Assembly (NCBI GenBank): GCA_944325315.1
Contig: CALVAA010000019.1
Coordinates: forward strand, 1-34,496
DNA length: 34,496 nt
Direction of reading: 5' to 3'
DNA from: Candidatus Gastranaerophilales bacterium
Lineage (GTDB): Bacteria > Cyanobacteriota > Vampirovibrionia > Gastranaerophilales > Gastranaerophilaceae
A program made the translations under genes and the position numbers. Positions 31,161 through 34,496 of the stretch are shown one piece after another; the stretch's first letter is position 1; each line of letters starts with the position of its first letter. The notes beneath the pieces were generated by a model, which had not been told where the DNA came from, did no database searches, and worked only from the letters and a program-made list of their open reading frames with translations.

Positions 31161-33824
31161 TTACTCAAGTGCCTTAATTATTTCTTCTTTTGTTTTATTT
31201 AAAATATCATCCAATCCGTCTTGAACTTTACCTAAACCTTGAGCTATTTGAGGCTTTCCTCCGCCGTTTCCTTTAAGCGCTTTTGTAATATTTCCAACCA
31301 CTTTCCCGGCTTGAACTTTTTTAATTAGAGAATCATCTACTTTTGCACTAACAAAAACACTTCCGTCTTTCTTAACAGAACAAAGTACAATTATGCTTTT
31401 GCCTAATTTATCCGAAAACAAATCAAGACCATATTTAATCGCATTTGGTGCAAAATCATCTGTTTTTACAATAAGCACTTTTGTGCTGTTAATTTCAAAA
31501 GCATGATCAATAAGTTTTTCGAGGCTCTCTTTTGCTCTCAAAATTTCAAGCTCTGTCAGTTTTTCCTTTAAGTCTTTAATTTCAAGGTTTAATTTATCAA
31601 TTTTATCTTGAATTTTGTCAAAAGGCACTTTATTCAAACTTGAAAGCCTGTCTATTTCATCAGCTTTTAAATTCAAAAGTTCAAAACAAGCGCTCGAACA
31701 AATAACTTCTATTCTTCTGACGCCTGCGGAGCTTGCTTGTTCAGACACTATTTTTGCAAGACGTAAATCTTTTGAATTGTCCACATGGCATCCTGCGCAC
31801 AATTCTTTTGAATAGCAATTTCCTTTATCATCATCAAAGCTTACTACTCTTACAAAATCGCCGTATTTTTCGCCAAATAAAGCCATAGCGCCGGTTTTAT
31901 TTGCCTCATCCAAAGACATTACTTTTGTTGTTCTGAATAAGCCTTTATTAATCCAATAATTAATAGTATCTTCAACTTTTTTAATTTCTTCTTTTGTTAA
32001 AGCTCTATCAAAAGTAAAATCATAACGAGTTTTGTTTTCTTCAACACTGGAGCCTGCTTGGTGAACTTCTTTGCCTAAAACTTTCTGTAAAGCTGCCTGC
32101 AAAAGATGCGCAAGGGAATGATGTTTTGTAATTTCATTTCTTCTTGAAACATCTATTTGGGCTTTTATAATATCGCCTTTTTTTATTTCTTTTTCTTTTA
32201 CTATTGTTCTGTGAACAAAAATATCCTGAACTTTAAAGGTTTTAACAACTTCATATTTTTCACCCTCGAATTCAAGATATCCGCTATCGCCGGTTTGGCC
32301 GCCGCATTCAGCATAAAAAGGAGTTTTATCAAGAATGATATCAAAAATTCCTTCAACGGCACAATTGATATTTTTTCCTTCTTTATCCACTATAGAAATT
32401 ACTTTTGCATCGGAATTGTTTTGTTCATAACCGATAAATTCGGTTTTAGGATTATTTAGATAGTTCAAGTCATTTGTTATTATAACTTTTTGAGCGCTTG
32501 ACCTTGCTCTTTCTTTTTGTTCTTCCATTGCCTTTTTAAAACCGGCTTCATTAACACCCAAGCCTTTTTCCGAAGCAATTTCAACCGTAAGCTCATAAGG
32601 AAAACCAAAAGTATCATATAACTTAAATGCATCTTCGCCGGATATTTCTTTTGAATTATCAACTAAAGCCTTTGATACCAAGGATTCAATCAACTGATAG
32701 CCTTTATCAAGGGTTTGTTTAAAGCGTTCTTCTTCTTTTAAAATTGTTTGTTTAATTTTTGTTTCATTTTCTCTTAATTCAGGATACTGTATACAATATT
32801 TATCAATAACAAGATTAATAACAGGTTCTAAAAACGGAAGCTCAAGCCCTAAAAGATACCCATGGCGCAAAGCACGTCTTAATATCATTCTAAGAACATA
32901 TCCTCGGCCTTCATTAGAAGGTGTAATTCCGTCTGCAATCATGAAGGCAACACAACGACTGTGATCGGTTATAATTCTTAAAGATATATCCGTCTTTTCA
33001 TTTTCTTTATATTTCTTATTTGAAATAGCACAGACTTTATCTAAGATATGTTTTAAAATATCTGTCTCAAAAGTTGATTCCACTCCCTGGCATACCATTG
33101 CAATACGCTCTAAACCCATACCGGTATCAACATTTTTTTTGTCTAGGGGAGTTTGTATTCCTTGTTCGTCTTGGAATAATTCAGTAAATACCATATTCCA
33201 AATCTCAACCCATCTGTCACATTCACAAGTTGCAATAGAACAATCATCGCTGCATTTTAAATGCTCGCCAAGATCATAATGAATTTCACTACAAGGTCCG
33301 CAAGAGCCTGTTGGACCCGGAGGACCCCAAAAATTGTCTTTTTTGCCTTTTCTTATTATTCTTTTTGGATCAATATCTGTTAAATTTTTCCAAATTTCGT
33401 ATGCTTCATCATCCGTTTCAAATATCGTAACCCAAAGCCTTGATTTATCTAAACCAAGATACTCTTTACTTGTAACAAATTCCCAGGCCCAGGGTATGAC
33501 TTCTTTTTTATAATAATCACCCCATGCAAAATTGCCCAACATTTCAAAAAAAGTATGATGACGGGGTGTTCTTCCGACATTTTCAATATCTGAATCCTTT
33601 CCGCCTGCACGTGCGCATTTTTGACAGCTTGTAGCTCTCGGCGGATTATAGGGGCACTGTTCCAGACCTAAATAATAGGGCACAAATTGAACCATGCCGG
33701 CGCTTGTCAAAAGTATAGTAGGATTATCCGGTATTAAACTTGAACTTTTAACACGTGTAGAACTGTGTTTTTTTTCAAAAAAACTTAAAAAACCTTCCCT
33801 AATTTCATCAACTGTTTTCATCAT
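31161..33824 (-). CDS. alaS: Alanyl-tRNA synthetase
   Basis: An 887-residue enzyme that charges tRNA-Ala; the length is normal. The class II catalytic domain begins DEIREGFLSFFEKKHSSTRV and includes LTSAGMVQFVPYYLG, RTPRHHTFFEMLGNFAWGDY and FWGPPGPTGSCGPCSEIHYD. A tRNA-recognition region follows (EGRGYVLRMILRRALRHGYL). The editing domain has the zinc-type HHSLAHLLQAAL and the matching C-x-x-CH (ELCAGCHVD). A coiled coil and the C-Ala domain (GGGKPQIAQG) end the protein. Two ATGs are adjacent at 33824 and 33821; there is no Shine-Dalgarno sequence, but TACGAT lies 9 nt upstream. Confidence 0.99.
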   Translation of the reverse strand: MMKTVDEIREGFLSFFEKKHSSTRVKSSSLIPDNPTILLTSAGMVQFVPYYLGLEQCPYNPPRATSCQKCARAGGKDSDIENVGRTPRHHTFFEMLGNFAWGDYYKKEVIPWAWEFVTSKEYLGLDKSRLWVTIFETDDEAYEIWKNLTDIDPKRIIRKGKKDNFWGPPGPTGSCGPCSEIHYDLGEHLKCSDDCSIATCECDRWVEIWNMVFTELFQDEQGIQTPLDKKNVDTGMGLERIAMVCQGVESTFETDILKHILDKVCAISNKKYKENEKTDISLRIITDHSRCVAFMIADGITPSNEGRGYVLRMILRRALRHGYLLGLELPFLEPVINLVIDKYCIQYPELRENETKIKQTILKEEERFKQTLDKGYQLIESLVSKALVDNSKEISGEDAFKLYDTFGFPYELTVEIASEKGLGVNEAGFKKAMEEQKERARSSAQKVIITNDLNYLNNPKTEFIGYEQNNSDAKVISIVDKEGKNINCAVEGIFDIILDKTPFYAECGGQTGDSGYLEFEGEKYEVVKTFKVQDIFVHRTIVKEKEIKKGDIIKAQIDVSRRNEITKHHSLAHLLQAALQKVLGKEVHQAGSSVEENKTRYDFTFDRALTKEEIKKVEDTINYWINKGLFRTTKVMSLDEANKTGAMALFGEKYGDFVRVVSFDDDKGNCYSKELCAGCHVDNSKDLRLAKIVSEQASSAGVRRIEVICSSACFELLNLKADEIDRLSSLNKVPFDKIQDKIDKLNLEIKDLKEKLTELEILRAKESLEKLIDHAFEINSTKVLIVKTDDFAPNAIKYGLDLFSDKLGKSIIVLCSVKKDGSVFVSAKVDDSLIKKVQAGKVVGNITKALKGNGGGKPQIAQGLGKVQDGLDDILNKTKEEIIKALE

Positions 33825-33850
33825 AGTGCTTTAATCGTAACACAAAAAAG

Positions 33851-33879
33851 AAAAAAGAACATATAAAATGTTCTTTTTT
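33851..33879 (-). terminator. Intrinsic terminator after the 33899 gene, before alaS
   Basis: AAAAAAGAACAT (33851-33862) pairs with ATGTTCTTTTTT (33868-33879) over a 5-nt loop. The A/T runs on both sides make it work in either direction. It lies 20 nt after the stop at 33899, so alaS needs its own promoter in the remaining 26 nt. Confidence 0.75.
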
Positions 33880-33898
33880 AAATTGTAATGTTAAGTTG

Positions 33899-34195
33899 TC
33901 AGATAGCAATCTGTGAGTTTCTAAGTGATTCTTGTTTTTGGCTCAATCTTTTTTCGCGTAATGTTTGTCTTTTCCATTGCGGTTCCGAATAAGTAGTTCC
34001 GCCTGTTGACATTATAAAGTATCCGTTTGTACAAATTCTTCCGTTAAGAGTGCACATAATATTAGAAGAATTTTGATAGCCTGAAGACTTTTCAATTGTA
34101 TTTGTTATATAAATATTATTTATAGTTTGGGCGTTACATATACAAGTTGAAAACATTAACAGTAAAGCAGTAAGTAATAAAGAATATTTTTTCAT
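33899..34195 (-). CDS. Small secreted protein of unknown function
   Basis: A 98-residue exported protein with signal peptide MKKYSLLLTALLLMFSTC and ICNA, cleaved before QTINN. The mature part has two cysteines (around NIMCTLNGRICTNGYF) that may form a disulphide. It ends in a basic, Gln/Arg-rich helix (WKRQTLREKRLSQKQESLRN). The start has a strong AGGAG 6 nt upstream. The terminator at 33851-33879 ends its transcript. It is not similar to the other small secreted protein at 30790 apart from size and position beside alaS. Family not recognised. Confidence 0.6.
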   Translation of the reverse strand: MKKYSLLLTALLLMFSTCICNAQTINNIYITNTIEKSSGYQNSSNIMCTLNGRICTNGYFIMSTGGTTYSEPQWKRQTLREKRLSQKQESLRNSQIAI

Positions 34196-34307
34196 TTTTT
34201 CTCCTTTATAGTATTTCTTTTATATTCATTCAAACGAGTTTTTAAATTAAAAGTTCATTTTTTATTTTGTTTTTAATATTTCTTTACAAAAAGCTTAAAC
34301 AAACCAC

Positions 34308-34335
34308 TTGATTATTTTTGTTGATATTGTATTAT
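34308..34335 (+). promoter_or_regulatory. Putative promoter of tRNA-Gly
   Basis: TTGATT (34308-34313) is 16 bp from TATTAT (34330-34335). The tRNA begins 17 nt downstream, a suitable distance for a short 5' leader. Confidence 0.55.
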
Positions 34336-34352
34336 AAAGAAGCAAACAATTT

Positions 34353-34427
34353 GCGGGAGTAATTCAGTGGTAGAATGCTTCCTTGCCAAGGAAGATGTCG
34401 CGAGTTCGAGCCTCGTCTCCCGCTCCA
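34353..34427 (+). tRNA. tRNA-Gly (anticodon GCC), CCA encoded
   Basis: A 75-nt cloverleaf. The acceptor stem is GCGGGAG (34353-34359) with CTCCCGC (34417-34423), followed by discriminator T and an encoded CCA (34425-34427). The anticodon stem CTTCC/GGAAG encloses loop TTGCCAA (34383-34389) with anticodon GCC at 34385-34387. The T loop has GTTCGAG. It reads glycine codons GGC and GGU. Confidence 0.98.
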
Positions 34428-34429
34428 TT

Positions 34430-34453
34430 ATCGCCTAAAACAGGCGATTTTTT
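34430..34453 (+). terminator. Intrinsic terminator of tRNA-Gly
   Basis: ATCGCCT (34430-34436) and AGGCGAT (34442-34448) form a stem over AAAAC, followed by a run of six T (34448-34453). It lies 2 nt after the CCA end. Confidence 0.9.
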
Positions 34454-34479
34454 AATAAAGACGAGGAAACCTCTTACTA

Positions 34480-34496
34480 ACGTATACTTATACGTA
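34480..34496. repeat. Short inverted repeat at the window edge
   Basis: ACGTATA (34480-34486) and TATACGT (34489-34495) are separated by CT. The window ends one base later, so its wider context is not visible. It may be an operator or chance in AT-rich DNA. Confidence 0.35.

Noticed and set aside
34353-34496. Integration site or genomic island at tRNA-Gly
   Set aside because: The tRNA is complete with its own terminator, no repeat of its 3' end and no integrase gene are in the window; the sequence stops 69 bp later.

Overview
The window is AT-rich, densely coded bacterial chromosome using the standard bacterial code. The envelope is Gram-negative in type: a lipoprotein efflux adaptor, an RND-porter-like protein, TolC-like helical proteins and several signal peptides. 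The gene order infA-rpmJ-rpsM-rpsK-rpsD-rpoA-rplQ-truA-rplM-rpsI, with truA-rplM-rpsI directly after rplQ, resembles Cyanobacteria. No photosynthesis gene is present. The AT bias and the many lineage-specific proteins suggest a non-photosynthetic cyanobacterial relative (Vampirovibrionia/Melainabacteria, Gastranaerophilales-like). This placement is inference.

Layout. 1-244: a 107-bp tandem repeat cut by the window edge. 291-7217 (minus): a large membrane-associated protein of unknown function, a phosphohexomutase, lysS and a GT-A glycosyltransferase in one run. 7358-13166 (plus): a REC-PAS-histidine kinase, a NarL-type regulator, a secreted protein, an RND-type adaptor lipoprotein, and a 518-residue protein that reads like an RND pump with only its first membrane helix and its periplasmic loops. 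13224-15249 (minus): a 57-residue HPr-like protein and two overlapping genes for half-length TolC-like coiled-coil proteins. 15424-17034: two paralogous proteins of unknown function. 17189-22086 (minus): the ribosomal protein/RNA polymerase operon, with infA first behind its own promoter. 22408-28037: a UbiA-type prenyltransferase, a PEBP protein, a GH38 alpha-mannosidase-like enzyme, a leucine-rich-repeat-like protein and small unknowns. 28039-34427: ispF with a HAD phosphatase, a stand-alone glutamate-synthase-small-subunit-like flavoprotein, alaS between two small secreted proteins, and tRNA-Gly(GCC).

The most novel part is 7358-15249. An adaptor, a porter without the proton-translocating membrane domain and paired half-TolC-like proteins lie next to a two-component pair. 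Together they could form an unusual envelope export or sensing assembly. The alignment to RND loops was made by eye and needs a structure or profile search. A second recurring signal is a -10-like TANNNT hexamer exactly 6 nt before the ATG in four genes that lack a Shine-Dalgarno sequence, which suggests leaderless transcripts.
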